From Kineosphaera sp032229625 (GTDB lineage Bacteria > Actinomycetota > Actinomycetes > Actinomycetales > Dermatophilaceae), in the NCBI GenBank assembly GCA_032229625.1, contig JAVTVZ010000154.1:1-41910 (forward strand): 41,910 nucleotides of DNA, given 5' to 3'. Shown in pieces: positions 1 through 8,170 of the stretch (within the stretch, counting starts at the first letter, position 1; every line of letters starts with the position of its first letter). The notes below the pieces were generated by a model. The model saw only the letters and a program-made list of their open reading frames with translations. It was not told the DNA's origin and ran no database searches. Both the position numbers and the translations under genes were made by a program.

Positions 1-1037
1 GCATGGCTGCGATCGCCGACGCGCACGGCCTCGGCGAGGCGTGCGTCCTCGCCCTTGAGGCCGGTGCCGACCTTCTGTGCCTCGACGCCCCGCAGCACCG
101 CGACGCGGAGGGGGCCCTGCACGAAGCACTCGACGCGATCACCGCGGCCTTGGACGCGGGGCGCCTCGATCCCTCGGAGCTCGCCCGATCGGCTACTCGG
201 ACAGCACACCTCGCGCGACCGCCGGCTCGCGAGGCGACGCGCGGCGAGGGAGACCCCTCCCCGGATGCCACGCCCGACCGCTCAGCCCCGGGCGACCTCG
301 ATGCGCAGAACGACCTCACGCAGCAGACGGACCCCGCGCAACTGATCGACCGCGCTGGGCAGACCGACCCCGCGCAGCACCTCGACCGCGCCGCGCTGAT
401 CGATCGCGCGCAGCGGGATCTCGCAACCGTCGGGCTCGAGGCGGCCCGGCGGGCCGTCTTCGCGCGAGTGGATCGCACGCAGGACCCCGCGACCGGTGCC
501 GCGGACCTCGCTGCAGGGGACGGGATCGCGCTCGACGGGCCGCCGATCATCGTCGACGTGCGGCGCCGGGCGTCGTTCGCGGCCGGGCGCACGAGCACGA
601 CCTTCGAGCGGGTGCTCCTCAGCGCCCAGGCCGGAGGCGAGGTCATCCGCCCCGCGGACGTCGCCGAGCTCCAGGCGATGCTCGACGTCGCACCGGTCGC
701 CCACGAGGTCGTCGTCCTCACAGGGCAGGCCGCCTCCGACGAGTGCGAAGACACACTGCTCTGTGCGGTCCTGGCCGCGCGACCGCGAGCCGTCGTCGTC
801 CACACCGGCGTCGCGAGCACGGCACCGAGCGGAGTCGCGCGGCTCGTCCTCGCCCACGGCAACAGCCTCGCCACCGCGATCGCCGTCGACGAGCTGCTCG
901 GTCTGCGTGACGTGGCGGCGACGATCGGACTCGACGGCATCGACGATCGCCCCGACAGCACCAGCCGCGACGGGGCCGACAGGTCGCCCCTGACGACCGA
1001 CGCAGTCACGGCCGCTCACACCGAGGAGGCACGATGA
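1..1037 (+). CDS. Glycoside hydrolase family 3 beta-N-acetylhexosaminidase (NagZ-like), C-terminal part
   Basis: The gene is cut by the left window edge; the ATG at 3 is probably internal. The first 65 residues, with the run ALEAGADLLCLD and a closing helix ending in RTAHLA, match the end of the GH3 catalytic barrel of NagZ-type enzymes. These remove terminal N-acetylglucosamine from muropeptides. After a low-complexity linker (about residues 70-140, with repeated DPAQ and DRA units), residues 145-310 resemble the GH3 C-terminal alpha/beta sandwich domain. The stop overlaps the next start by ATGA, so it is translationally coupled to the anhydroMurNAc kinase-etherase. That context supports cell-wall sugar recycling. 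The catalytic residues lie outside the window, so the exact specificity is inferred. Confidence 0.75.
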   Translation, partial: MAAIADAHGLGEACVLALEAGADLLCLDAPQHRDAEGALHEALDAITAALDAGRLDPSELARSATRTAHLARPPAREATRGEGDPSPDATPDRSAPGDLDAQNDLTQQTDPAQLIDRAGQTDPAQHLDRAALIDRAQRDLATVGLEAARRAVFARVDRTQDPATGAADLAAGDGIALDGPPIIVDVRRRASFAAGRTSTTFERVLLSAQAGGEVIRPADVAELQAMLDVAPVAHEVVVLTGQAASDECEDTLLCAVLAARPRAVVVHTGVASTAPSGVARLVLAHGNSLATAIAVDELLGLRDVAATIGLDGIDDRPDSTSRDGADRSPLTTDAVTAAHTEEAR

Positions 1038-3298
1038 GGATCCTCGGGCTCATCTCGGGCACGTCGGTCGACGCGATCGACGTCGCCCTCGCCGACATCA
1101 CCCTCGATCCCACCTCCGGAGACCTCGTGCTCACGCCGTGCGGCCACGCCGAGGTGCCCTGGTCGGCGCAGCTGCGCACCGACCTCCTCGCGACGCTGCC
1201 GCCCGCCCGCCTCGACACCCGGGAGTGGTGCCGGCTCCACACGGCGGCCGGGCGGGCGTTCGGTGAGGCGGCACGGTGGGCGCTCGCGGAGTTCGGGCCT
1301 GCGGACCTCGTCGTGAGTCACGGCCAGACGCTGCACCATCTCATCGAGGACGGCGTCGTCACCGGGACCCTTCAGGTCGGCGACTCGGCGGCGATCCATG
1401 CGGCGACCGGCCTGCCCGTCCTGCACGACGTGCGCGCGGCGGACATCGCCGCCGGGGGGCAGGGCGCTCCGCTGGCCAGCACCCTCGACGCCCTGTGGCT
1501 GTGCGACGAGCCGACCGCGGCCCTCAACCTCGGCGGGATCGCCAACGTGACGATCGTCGGGACCCCCTCCGGCCCGGTCACCGGCGACACCGGCCCGGCG
1601 AACGGCCTCCTCGACGCCGCGGCCGCCGCGCTCGGGCAGACCTGCGACGAGGGGGGGTCGTGGGCCGCTGCGGGTCGTGTCGACGAGGGCGCGCTGCGCC
1701 GGCTCCTCACCGATCCGTACTACGCCCGGCCGCTGCCCAAGAGCACGGGACGCGAGCACTTCCACGCCGGCTACGTCACCGACCTGCTCGGCGACGCCGC
1801 CCCGACCGGCCCGGATCTCTTCGCGACCCTCACCGAGCTGACCGCCCGCACGGTCGCCGACGCGATCGCCGCCCACGGCGTGACGCGGCTCGTCGTCTCC
1901 GGCGGCGGGGTCGAGAATCCCGTGCTCCTCGGTCGGCTGCGGGAGCTCACCGGGTTGACGCCCCGGCGCAGCGACGAGCTCGGCCTGCCCGCCGACGGCA
2001 AGGAGGCCTACCTCATGGCGCTCCTCGGCTGGCTCTCGTGGCACGGGCTGCCCGGCGTCGCGCTCGGCCCGAACGGGCGGGTGACCGGCGCGCGGGAGGC
2101 CGTCGTCCTCGGCAGCCTCACTCCGCCATACCACCTGACCGCACACAATTCTGTGCCGTATCCGACACGTCTGGTCGTTGCCGACACGCAGATCGGTAGT
2201 CGGGCTGCCGTACCGGGACGCACCGCGGAGGCGACACCCGACGCCCCGACACGTCGAGCCACGGAGGCGACATCCGGTGACCGGCAGGTCTGGTCCACCG
2301 AGCGCCGCCTCGACACCTCCCGCGACATCGACACCCTCACGACGGCCGACATCGTCGACGTCATCGTCGAGGCGGACACCGCAGTCGTCCCGGCGGTCCG
2401 CGCCGTCGCGGACCGGGTCGGCGCGGCGGCCGACCTCGTCGTGGCGGCGCTCAGCGCGGGCGGGGTCGTCCACTACGTCGGCTCGGGAACGTCGGGGCGG
2501 ATGGGGGTCCTCGACGCGGTCGAGCTGCTGCCGACCTTCGGGGTCGGGTCGGAGTCGGTGCGCGCGCACCTCGCCGGCGGACTCCCCGCGATGACGCGAG
2601 CGGCCGAGGGCGCCGAGGACGACGCGGAGGCCGGCGCGCAGGTCGTCGCCAAGGCCGGGCCGACCGACCTCGTCATCGGGATCGCCGCGAGCGGGCGCAC
2701 CCCCTACGTCCGTGGGGCGCTGCGCGAGGCGCGCCGCCGCGGCCTGCCGACGGTGTTGCTCTCGGCGAACCCGTCGGCTCCGCTCGCGGAGTTCGCCGAC
2801 GTCGCCGTCCTCGTCGACACCGGGCCCGAGGTCGTCACCGGATCGACGCGGATGAAGGCGGCGACCGCACAGAAGCTTGTGCTCAACGCCCTGTCGACGG
2901 CGGCGATGATCCGGCTCGGGCACAGCTACGGGAACCTCATGATCGACATGGTCGCTACGAACGCCAAGCTGCGCGACCGCTCGGTGCGGATGCTCGCCCA
3001 GGCGACCGGACGACCGGACGACGAGTGCGCGCTGGCCCTGCGCGACGGAGGAGATGTGCGGCACGCCCTCGTCGCGCTGCTCGCCGGGCTCGCCCCCCAA
3101 GAGGCGGGCTCCGCGCGCGTCGCCGCGGCCGTCGAGGCGTCCCCGCGCGACCCGGCACGAGTCGGCGACCCCTCCGGAGTGCGCGCGGCGGCCCGCGCAG
3201 TGCGAGGCGCCGAACGGGATGAGCAGGCCGGCCATGCTCAGGCCCCCGCCGCATCTGCCAACGGTCCGAACGGCGCAAACCCCCGGAGTCCCCGATGA
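1034..3298 (+). CDS. anmK-murQ: Fused anhydro-N-acetylmuramic acid kinase / N-acetylmuramic acid 6-phosphate etherase
   Basis: One 754-residue protein carries two recycling enzymes. Residues 1-360 are AnmK: an N-terminal ISGTSVDAIDVA nucleotide motif, Asp185 in GDTGPAN as the likely catalytic base, and VVSGGGVENP near the end. AnmK opens and phosphorylates 1,6-anhydroMurNAc to MurNAc-6-phosphate. After a linker of about 55 residues, residues 418-710 are MurQ: a SIS fold with VGSGTSGRMGVLDA, IAASGRTPYV, GPEVVTGSTRMKA and the NLMIDMVATNAKL signature. Glu497 and Glu528 have the spacing of the two catalytic glutamates of E. coli MurQ. MurQ removes the lactyl ether to give GlcNAc-6-phosphate. No internal stop separates the two parts. 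The tail after 715 is unstructured. The start overlaps the GH3 stop (ATGA), and the stop overlaps the regulator start (ATGA). Confidence 0.92.
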   Translation: MRILGLISGTSVDAIDVALADITLDPTSGDLVLTPCGHAEVPWSAQLRTDLLATLPPARLDTREWCRLHTAAGRAFGEAARWALAEFGPADLVVSHGQTLHHLIEDGVVTGTLQVGDSAAIHAATGLPVLHDVRAADIAAGGQGAPLASTLDALWLCDEPTAALNLGGIANVTIVGTPSGPVTGDTGPANGLLDAAAAALGQTCDEGGSWAAAGRVDEGALRRLLTDPYYARPLPKSTGREHFHAGYVTDLLGDAAPTGPDLFATLTELTARTVADAIAAHGVTRLVVSGGGVENPVLLGRLRELTGLTPRRSDELGLPADGKEAYLMALLGWLSWHGLPGVALGPNGRVTGAREAVVLGSLTPPYHLTAHNSVPYPTRLVVADTQIGSRAAVPGRTAEATPDAPTRRATEATSGDRQVWSTERRLDTSRDIDTLTTADIVDVIVEADTAVVPAVRAVADRVGAAADLVVAALSAGGVVHYVGSGTSGRMGVLDAVELLPTFGVGSESVRAHLAGGLPAMTRAAEGAEDDAEAGAQVVAKAGPTDLVIGIAASGRTPYVRGALREARRRGLPTVLLSANPSAPLAEFADVAVLVDTGPEVVTGSTRMKAATAQKLVLNALSTAAMIRLGHSYGNLMIDMVATNAKLRDRSVRMLAQATGRPDDECALALRDGGDVRHALVALLAGLAPQEAGSARVAAAVEASPRDPARVGDPSGVRAAARAVRGAERDEQAGHAQAPAASANGPNGANPRSPR

Positions 3299-4212
3299 CC
3301 ACGCAGGACCCGCCACGGGTGACGATCGCGCTCCGGCGCCGCCTCGACGACCTCAAGCCGGCGCTGCGCCGGGTCGCCGACGTCGTCCTCACCGACCCGG
3401 CCGCGGCGTCCGAGCTGTCGATCTCCCAGCTCGCGCAGCGGGCGCACTCCTCGCCGAGCTCGGTGATCCGGCTCTGCCACGCGCTCGACCTCGAGGGCTA
3501 TCCGCAGCTGCGCCTGGCCCTGGCCTCCGATGCCGCGCGCCGCACCGAGGACGGCAGCCCGGGCACCCAGGGCGACATCGCCGCAGGTGACGACCTCGCC
3601 TCTGTCGTCGCGAAGATCGCCGCGGCCGACGTCCGCGCGGTCCAGGACACCGCGGCCGCGCTCGACGTCGCGGCGCTCGCGGGGGTCATCGACGTGCTCG
3701 CCGCGGCCCGCCGCATCGACCTCTACGGCGTCGGGGCGTCGGCAATCGTCGCCGCCGACCTCCAGCAGAAGCTCACGCGGATCGGGCGCGTCGCCCTCGC
3801 CTACGCCGACGCGCACCTCGCCGTCACGTCCGCCGCCCTGCTCACCCCGCAGGATGCCGTCGTCGCCATCTCGCACAGCGGGTCGACGACCGACACCCTC
3901 GACGCGCTGCTCGTCGCCGCGCGCGGCGGGGCCCGGACGGTCGCCGTGACGAACAACCCCGCCTCACCCTTGGCGCGCGCCGCCGATCACGTGCTCCTCA
4001 CCGCGGCGACCGAGTCGCTCTTCCGCTCCGGGGCCACGGCCTCGCGGCTCGCGCAGCTCACCGTCGTCGACTGCGTCTTCGTCGGGCTCGCGCAGCGCAC
4101 GTTCGAGGCGAGTCAGGCCGCGCTCGAGGCGACGTACGACGCAGTCCGCCACCGCCCGACCGCGAGCAACGGCAGCCCCGGCAGGCGCGGTGGGGGCACC
4201 GGCGGACGCTGA
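3295..4212 (+). CDS. MurR/RpiR-family transcriptional regulator
   Basis: This 305-residue protein has an N-terminal RpiR-type helix-turn-helix (about residues 15-85, including LSISQLAQRAHSSPSSVIRLCHALDL). A SIS sugar-phosphate-binding domain follows (about 115-255, including YGVGASAIVAADLQQKL and VVAISHSGSTTDTLDALLVA). Members of the family sense phosphosugars such as MurNAc-6-phosphate and control cell-wall sugar recycling or other sugar genes. Its start overlaps the anmK-murQ stop by four bases, so the three recycling functions form one transcription unit with the regulator last. The effector is inferred from this context. The 40-residue C-terminal tail is low complexity. Confidence 0.88.
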   Translation: MTTQDPPRVTIALRRRLDDLKPALRRVADVVLTDPAAASELSISQLAQRAHSSPSSVIRLCHALDLEGYPQLRLALASDAARRTEDGSPGTQGDIAAGDDLASVVAKIAAADVRAVQDTAAALDVAALAGVIDVLAAARRIDLYGVGASAIVAADLQQKLTRIGRVALAYADAHLAVTSAALLTPQDAVVAISHSGSTTDTLDALLVAARGGARTVAVTNNPASPLARAADHVLLTAATESLFRSGATASRLAQLTVVDCVFVGLAQRTFEASQAALEATYDAVRHRPTASNGSPGRRGGGTGGR

Positions 4213-4274
4213 CCGGTCGTCTGTGGCAGCGTGTCCGACACACCACCAGCCCCACCTCCTGAAGGAGCAGCTCC

Positions 4275-4589
4275 ATGACCGAGGTCGTCGTCACCGCCGT
4301 GTTCACCCCCGTCCCGGGCGCGAAGGACCAGCTCGTCGAGGCGCTGCAGCGCACGATGCCGGCCGTCCACGAGGAGCAGGGCTGCCGGCTCTACGCGATC
4401 CACGACGCCGACGACGGCACCGTGACGATGATCGAGAAGTGGGATTCGGCCGACGATCTCGACGCCCACGGCTCCGGTGAGCCCGTCGCCGCGCTGCGCG
4501 AGGCCGTCGCCCCCTACCTCGCCGGGCAGGCCACGGTGACCCGAATGACCGCGATCCCCGTCGGCGACCCCGACCGCGGCGCCCTCTGA
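4275..4589 (+). CDS. Putative quinol/antibiotic-biosynthesis monooxygenase (ABM domain)
   Basis: A 104-residue single-domain protein starting after a clear AAGGAG ribosome binding site 8 bases before the ATG. The sequence has the ferredoxin-like ABM pattern: a first beta strand (VVVTAVFTPVPG), a helix (QLVEALQRTMPAVHEEQGC), then LYAIHDADDGTVTMIEKWDSADDLDAH and a helix ending before TVTRMTAIPVGDP. Such small dimeric proteins are cofactor-free monooxygenases or quinol oxidases (YgiN type), but many have no known substrate. It lies 62 bases after the MurR-like gene and may be read from the same transcript. Nothing links it functionally to cell-wall recycling. Confidence 0.8.
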   Translation: MTEVVVTAVFTPVPGAKDQLVEALQRTMPAVHEEQGCRLYAIHDADDGTVTMIEKWDSADDLDAHGSGEPVAALREAVAPYLAGQATVTRMTAIPVGDPDRGAL

Positions 4590-4682
4590 CGACGACTGCA
4601 CAGACCCCAGCGCGTCTCCTCGGGGCTCGCCCCGTGACATGGCCGCCCCCGCCTACGTTCCACACCCGGTCGGCGGCCTGCC

Positions 4683-5243
4683 CTACCCGATGCCACTGAG
4701 TGCAGCGCGCACGAGGTGGGCGCTGCGGGGTGCGTCGGAAGCACGACGGTCGAGCACGTCGCCGGGCGTCGCGCCGTCGCCCCAGGTGCGGGAGATCGCC
4801 GTGACGATCCCGCTGAGGGCCTCCGGGTGGTCCTGGTGCAGCCCGAGGAGAAGGCCATCGGGGTGCTGCGCCTGCACACCCGACCTATTCAGGCGATCGG
4901 CGGGGAAGTCGCGGAGGTTCCGGGTGACGATCACTGTCGCGTCGGCATGGATCGCTGCAGCGAGCACATGCCGGTCATCGGCATCGGGGAGGTCGAGCTG
5001 GTCGATCAGATGCTCATAGCCGGTCACCATGACGTCGCGGATCGCCTCGTTCATCAGTCTGCGGGTGCGGTCCAGCCGCGCCGGGACCAGATCGGGGCGA
5101 TCAGACCGCAGGTTACGGAACACCTCATCGAGGATCCGGTCCGTCCACTTCGGCTGCACCAGCCGGGCGAGCCCGACCCGTATCAGCACATCGCGCAGGG
5201 TGGAGGTGTAGAGCACATTGGCGTCGTAGACGACGACCGGCAT
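4683..5243 (-). CDS. PIN-domain ribonuclease toxin (VapC-like)
   Basis: A 186-residue PIN-domain protein. The N terminus VVVYDANVLYTSTLRD holds the first conserved Asp. DEVFRNL supplies a likely acidic residue, and DADDRHVLAAAIHADATVIVTRNLRDFP contains the later acidic cluster and the TRNxxDF signature of PIN nucleases. The C-terminal 50 residues are variable. The start codon shares its A with the stop of the upstream HTH gene (TGATG), so the pair is coupled in the order HTH antitoxin then PIN protein, as in type II toxin-antitoxin loci. Cleavage of tRNA or mRNA is expected for active family members; the target cannot be read from sequence. Confidence 0.82.
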   Translation of the reverse strand: MPVVVYDANVLYTSTLRDVLIRVGLARLVQPKWTDRILDEVFRNLRSDRPDLVPARLDRTRRLMNEAIRDVMVTGYEHLIDQLDLPDADDRHVLAAAIHADATVIVTRNLRDFPADRLNRSGVQAQHPDGLLLGLHQDHPEALSGIVTAISRTWGDGATPGDVLDRRASDAPRSAHLVRAALSGIG

Positions 5244-5686
5244 CAGGCGAATCCGAGCTCGCGAGTCTCCGCGGACAGTGCGTCGACCGCTGACTGTCGG
5301 CGGGCGTCATCTTCGCGCAGGTAGCGAATCAGGGAAGCTGCCTTGACACGGCGGTGGGTGCCGACGGTGCGGTAGGCGATCTGCCCGGCCTCCAACAGTC
5401 CGATCAGAAAGGGGCGCGAGACGTTCAGCGCGTCCGCAGCCTGCTGGGTCGTCAGCTCCGCTTGCAACGGGAGGACGGTCACGCCCTCGCCGTGCGCGAA
5501 GCTGTCGAGCACCTGCGTCAACGCGGCCAAGGCTGACCGAGGCACCTCTATTGCGCCGGTCTGACCGACCAGGTGCAACCGGACCGGGCCCTCTGCGCCC
5601 AGAGCCGCGTCGAGCCTGCGCAAGGCTGACGCCGCCATTTCCGCGTCTGCAGGCTCCGGCACCACCGTCGCGATGTCGCCCATCAT
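5243..5686 (-). CDS. Helix-turn-helix (excisionase/HTH_17-type) antitoxin partner of the PIN protein
   Basis: A 147-residue protein starting at the MM pair at 5686. The longer open frame upstream is the wrong-frame shadow of the LacI gene. The N-terminal 70 residues form an unknown domain. Residues 80-130 hold a MerR/excisionase-like DNA-binding helix-turn-helix: LTTQQAADALNVSRPFLIGLLEAGQI followed by YRTVGTHRRVKAASLIRYL. The gene ends in a one-base TGATG overlap with the PIN gene. In this family the HTH protein is expected to bind and neutralise the PIN nuclease and repress its own promoter. A weak GAGGGGG precedes the start. Confidence 0.75.
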   Translation of the reverse strand: MMGDIATVVPEPADAEMAASALRRLDAALGAEGPVRLHLVGQTGAIEVPRSALAALTQVLDSFAHGEGVTVLPLQAELTTQQAADALNVSRPFLIGLLEAGQIAYRTVGTHRRVKAASLIRYLREDDARRQSAVDALSAETRELGFA

Positions 5687-5759
5687 TCCAGCCCCCTCAA
5701 CGAAACAATCGAAGCAGTCGAAACAAGCGTAACCGAGGTGACTGGTTTCGACGCCGCCT

Positions 5760-6845
5760 TCAGCGACGGGGCGGGGGCGCGGTCGTGGAGCGGACGACGA
5801 GCTGCGGGGTGACGAGCGTCGTCGCCGGAGCGAGGATGTGGTCGGCGATGCGGGCGCGCAGGGCGGCGGCGGCGAGGCGGCCCTGTTCGGCGCTGCGGGG
5901 GTCGACGGAGGTGAGCGCGACGAAGCCGGTCGCGGCGAGCGAGGTGTCGTCATAGCCGACGAGCGAGGTGTCGGCGGGCACGCTGCGGCCGGCCTCGCGC
6001 AGGGCCTGCCAGGCGCCGAGGGCCATGAGGTCGTTCGCCGCGACGACCGCCGTGACCTGGGGATGAGCGGTGAGCAGACCGCGCATCGCGGCGTAGCCAC
6101 CCTCGTCGGTCGTCGGGGCCGGGCGCGTGCGGACCGCCGGCAGACCCGCGTCGGCGAGCGCTCGGCGGTAGCCGAGCTGCCGCTGGTCGGCCGGGCCGGA
6201 GCGACCGGCGAGGAACGCGATGTCCCGATGCCCGAGCCCCAGCAGGTGGTCGACGGCGAGCCGCGCGCCCGCCGCGTCGTCGCCCGAGACCCGATCCGCG
6301 CCCACGACCGTGCGGCGGCGGTTGCCGACGAGGACCGTCGGCACGGCCGGGCGGGACGCGCCGCCCTCGGTCGCGCCGCCCTCGCCCGCCGCTGCCTTCG
6401 CCGTACCGGCCTGTCCCGGCCCCCCGGCGACGGCGTCGACATCCTGCTCGCGCGGCTCGGCGGCGATGATCAGGCCGTCGACGCGAGCGGCGAGGTACCC
6501 CTGCACCGGGCTCTCGTTGCGGTGCGCATTGAGGGCGGCGTCCGCGACCCCGACGTGGAAGGCCGTGCCCGCCAGACCCTCGCGTAGCCCCGCGAGGAAC
6601 CCGACGAACCACGGATTCGCGAAGTCGTCGATGACGACCCCGATCGTGTCGGTCCGCTGCCCCGCCAGCGCCGCCGCAGCCCGGCTCGGCCGGTAGCCCA
6701 GCTCCGCGATGGAGCGCTCCACGGCCTCCCGACGCGCGTCGCTGACCTGCGCAGACCCGCGCAGCACGAGGGAGACCAGTGACTTGCTGACACCCGCGTC
6801 GCGCGCGACGTCATAAATCGTCACGCGCGCCGTCGAGCTGCCCAT
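5760..6845 (-). CDS. LacI-family transcriptional repressor
   Basis: A 361-residue LacI/GalR regulator. The start at 6845 is chosen because an AAGGAG site lies 8 bases upstream and the helix-turn-helix VTIYDVARDAGVSKSLVSLVLRG begins at once. An in-frame extension to 7004 would cross the operators and run into the divergent gene. The hinge helix is YRPSRAAAALAGQRTDTIGVV. A periplasmic-binding-protein-like sensor domain fills residues 65-355, with an Ala/Gly-rich insertion at about 150-180. The gene faces away from a Gfo/Idh dehydrogenase, and two abutting LacI-type operators lie between them. It most likely represses those catabolic genes and itself, with a sugar or polyol derivative as inducer. 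Confidence 0.92.
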   Translation of the reverse strand: MGSSTARVTIYDVARDAGVSKSLVSLVLRGSAQVSDARREAVERSIAELGYRPSRAAAALAGQRTDTIGVVIDDFANPWFVGFLAGLREGLAGTAFHVGVADAALNAHRNESPVQGYLAARVDGLIIAAEPREQDVDAVAGGPGQAGTAKAAAGEGGATEGGASRPAVPTVLVGNRRRTVVGADRVSGDDAAGARLAVDHLLGLGHRDIAFLAGRSGPADQRQLGYRRALADAGLPAVRTRPAPTTDEGGYAAMRGLLTAHPQVTAVVAANDLMALGAWQALREAGRSVPADTSLVGYDDTSLAATGFVALTSVDPRSAEQGRLAAAALRARIADHILAPATTLVTPQLVVRSTTAPPPRR

Positions 6846-6875
6846 GTGCTCTCCTTCGTTCCACTTCCGGGGGGA

Positions 6876-6905
6876 TTGACGCCCCTGCCAGACTAATCGT
6901 AGGGT
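6876..6905 (+). promoter_or_regulatory. Predicted promoter of the Gfo/Idh operon
   Basis: TTGACG (6876-6881) and TAGGGT (6900-6905) are separated by 18 bases and fit a housekeeping sigma-70-type actinobacterial promoter. Transcription would start near 6912, inside the first LacI operator. Confidence 0.6.
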
Positions 6906-6932
6906 TGGAGCGTTCCAATTGGAGCGCTCCAA
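6905..6932. promoter_or_regulatory. Two abutting LacI-type operators
   Basis: TTGGAGCGTTCCAA (6905-6918, one mismatch from a perfect palindrome) is followed without a gap by TTGGAGCGCTCCAA (6919-6932, a perfect 14-base palindrome). The central CG and symmetric arms are typical of LacI/GalR operators. They sit over the predicted -10 end and start point of the rightward gene and in the leader of the divergent lacI-type gene, so one binding event could block both directions. Confidence 0.85.
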
Positions 6933-6953
6933 CACCGTTCTGAGGAAGATCAC

Positions 6954-8123
6954 ATGTCTCTCGGCATCGCCGTCATCGGAGCCGGCATGGCCGGCAAGTC
7001 CCACGCCGCCGGATACCGCGTGGCGCCCACGCTCTACAGCACAAGCCTGCCGCCGCTGCGATACGTGAGCATCGCCGACGTCAACGCGCCGCTCGCCGAG
7101 GCGACGGCCGCCCGCTACGGCTACGAGCGCTTCGACACCTCATGGGAGTCGGTCGTGGGGGCCGACGACGTCGACGTCATCAGCATCGTCGTCGCCAACC
7201 ACCTACACCGGCCGATCCTCGAGGCGGCGCTCGCGGCCGGCAAGCACGTGCTGTGCGAGAAGCCGCTGAGCGACTCCCTGGAGAGCGCCCGCGCGATGGC
7301 CGCCGCGGCGCGCGAGGCCGACACGGTCGCGCGCCTGGGGTTCGTCTACCGCCGCAGCCCCGGCCTCACCGCCATCCGCGACCTCATCGCCGACGGGACC
7401 CTCGGCGCGCCGCTGCACGTCTCGGGGCGCTACTGGACCGACTACGGCTGCAACCCGAAGTCGCCGATGAGCTGGCGCTACAAGGGTGGCGAGGGCTCCG
7501 GGGCGCTCGCCGACGTCGGCAGCCACCTCGCGTACGTCGCCGAGTACCTCGCCGGCGACGTCACCGGCGTCAGCGGCGGCCAGCTGCGCACGGCCATCGG
7601 CGAGCGCTACCTCCCCGCGGGCTCCGTCGTCGGGCACGGGCTGGCCGAGCTGAGCGAGACGACCGAGCCGGTCGAGAACGACGACTACGCGGGCTTCGCG
7701 GTCGAATTCGCCGCCGGGACCGCCGGGGTCCTCGAGGTGAGCCGCGTCGCCGCGGGCCACCCGAACAGCCTCATCGTCGAGGTCTACTGCGAGCGCGGCG
7801 CCGCGATCTGGGACCAGCGCACCCCGAGCGAGATGCAGCTCATGCTGCACGACGACCAGCCCGGCACGAACGGATTCCGCCGCGTCCTCCTCGGCGGCGA
7901 CCACCCCTACGTCAGCAACGGCATGCCGATGGACGTCTCCGGGGTCGGCTTCGGGCAGAACACGCTCTTCGAATACCAGTGCCGCGCGTTCCTCGACGAG
8001 GTCGCCGGGGTCGAGAGCCCCCTGCCCACCTGTGCGTCCCTCGACGAGGGCGTCCACAACATGGAGCTGCTCGACGCCGTCGTGCGCTCGGCCGGCTCCG
8101 GCGGCGCCACCATCACCCTCTGA
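6954..8123 (+). CDS. Gfo/Idh/MocA-family NAD(P)-dependent oxidoreductase
   Basis: This 389-residue protein opens with the Rossmann motif GIAVIGAGMAGKSHAAGY. The family signature CEKPLSDS supplies the conserved EKP lysine. The C-terminal alpha/beta domain includes ADVGSHLAYVAEYL with the usual catalytic-region histidine, and NDDYAGFAVEFAAGTAGVLEVSR. Such enzymes oxidise or reduce sugars, inositols or sugar acids. GAGGAAG precedes the ATG. The gene is under the LacI operators and is followed 47 bases later by a xylose-isomerase-like protein, a common pairing in catabolism of inositol-like or rare sugars. The substrate is unknown. Confidence 0.9.
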   Translation: MSLGIAVIGAGMAGKSHAAGYRVAPTLYSTSLPPLRYVSIADVNAPLAEATAARYGYERFDTSWESVVGADDVDVISIVVANHLHRPILEAALAAGKHVLCEKPLSDSLESARAMAAAAREADTVARLGFVYRRSPGLTAIRDLIADGTLGAPLHVSGRYWTDYGCNPKSPMSWRYKGGEGSGALADVGSHLAYVAEYLAGDVTGVSGGQLRTAIGERYLPAGSVVGHGLAELSETTEPVENDDYAGFAVEFAAGTAGVLEVSRVAAGHPNSLIVEVYCERGAAIWDQRTPSEMQLMLHDDQPGTNGFRRVLLGGDHPYVSNGMPMDVSGVGFGQNTLFEYQCRAFLDEVAGVESPLPTCASLDEGVHNMELLDAVVRSAGSGGATITL

Positions 8124-8170
8124 TCACCCACTCATCAACCCCCGCCACCCGCGAACCCGAAGGACCAGCA

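Noticed and set aside
1016..3316. A 766-codon open frame antisense to anmK-murQ
   Set aside because: High-GC shadow: low-complexity Arg/Gly/Asp sequence with no family match, opposite a clear bifunctional enzyme.
4621..4634. Terminator between the ABM gene and the PIN gene
   Set aside because: Only a 5-base CGGGG/CCCCG stem around CTCG; too small to call in this GC background.
5687..6442. Long N-terminal extension of the HTH antitoxin frame
   Set aside because: It overlaps the LacI gene in another frame and is Ser/Pro/Arg-rich without homology.
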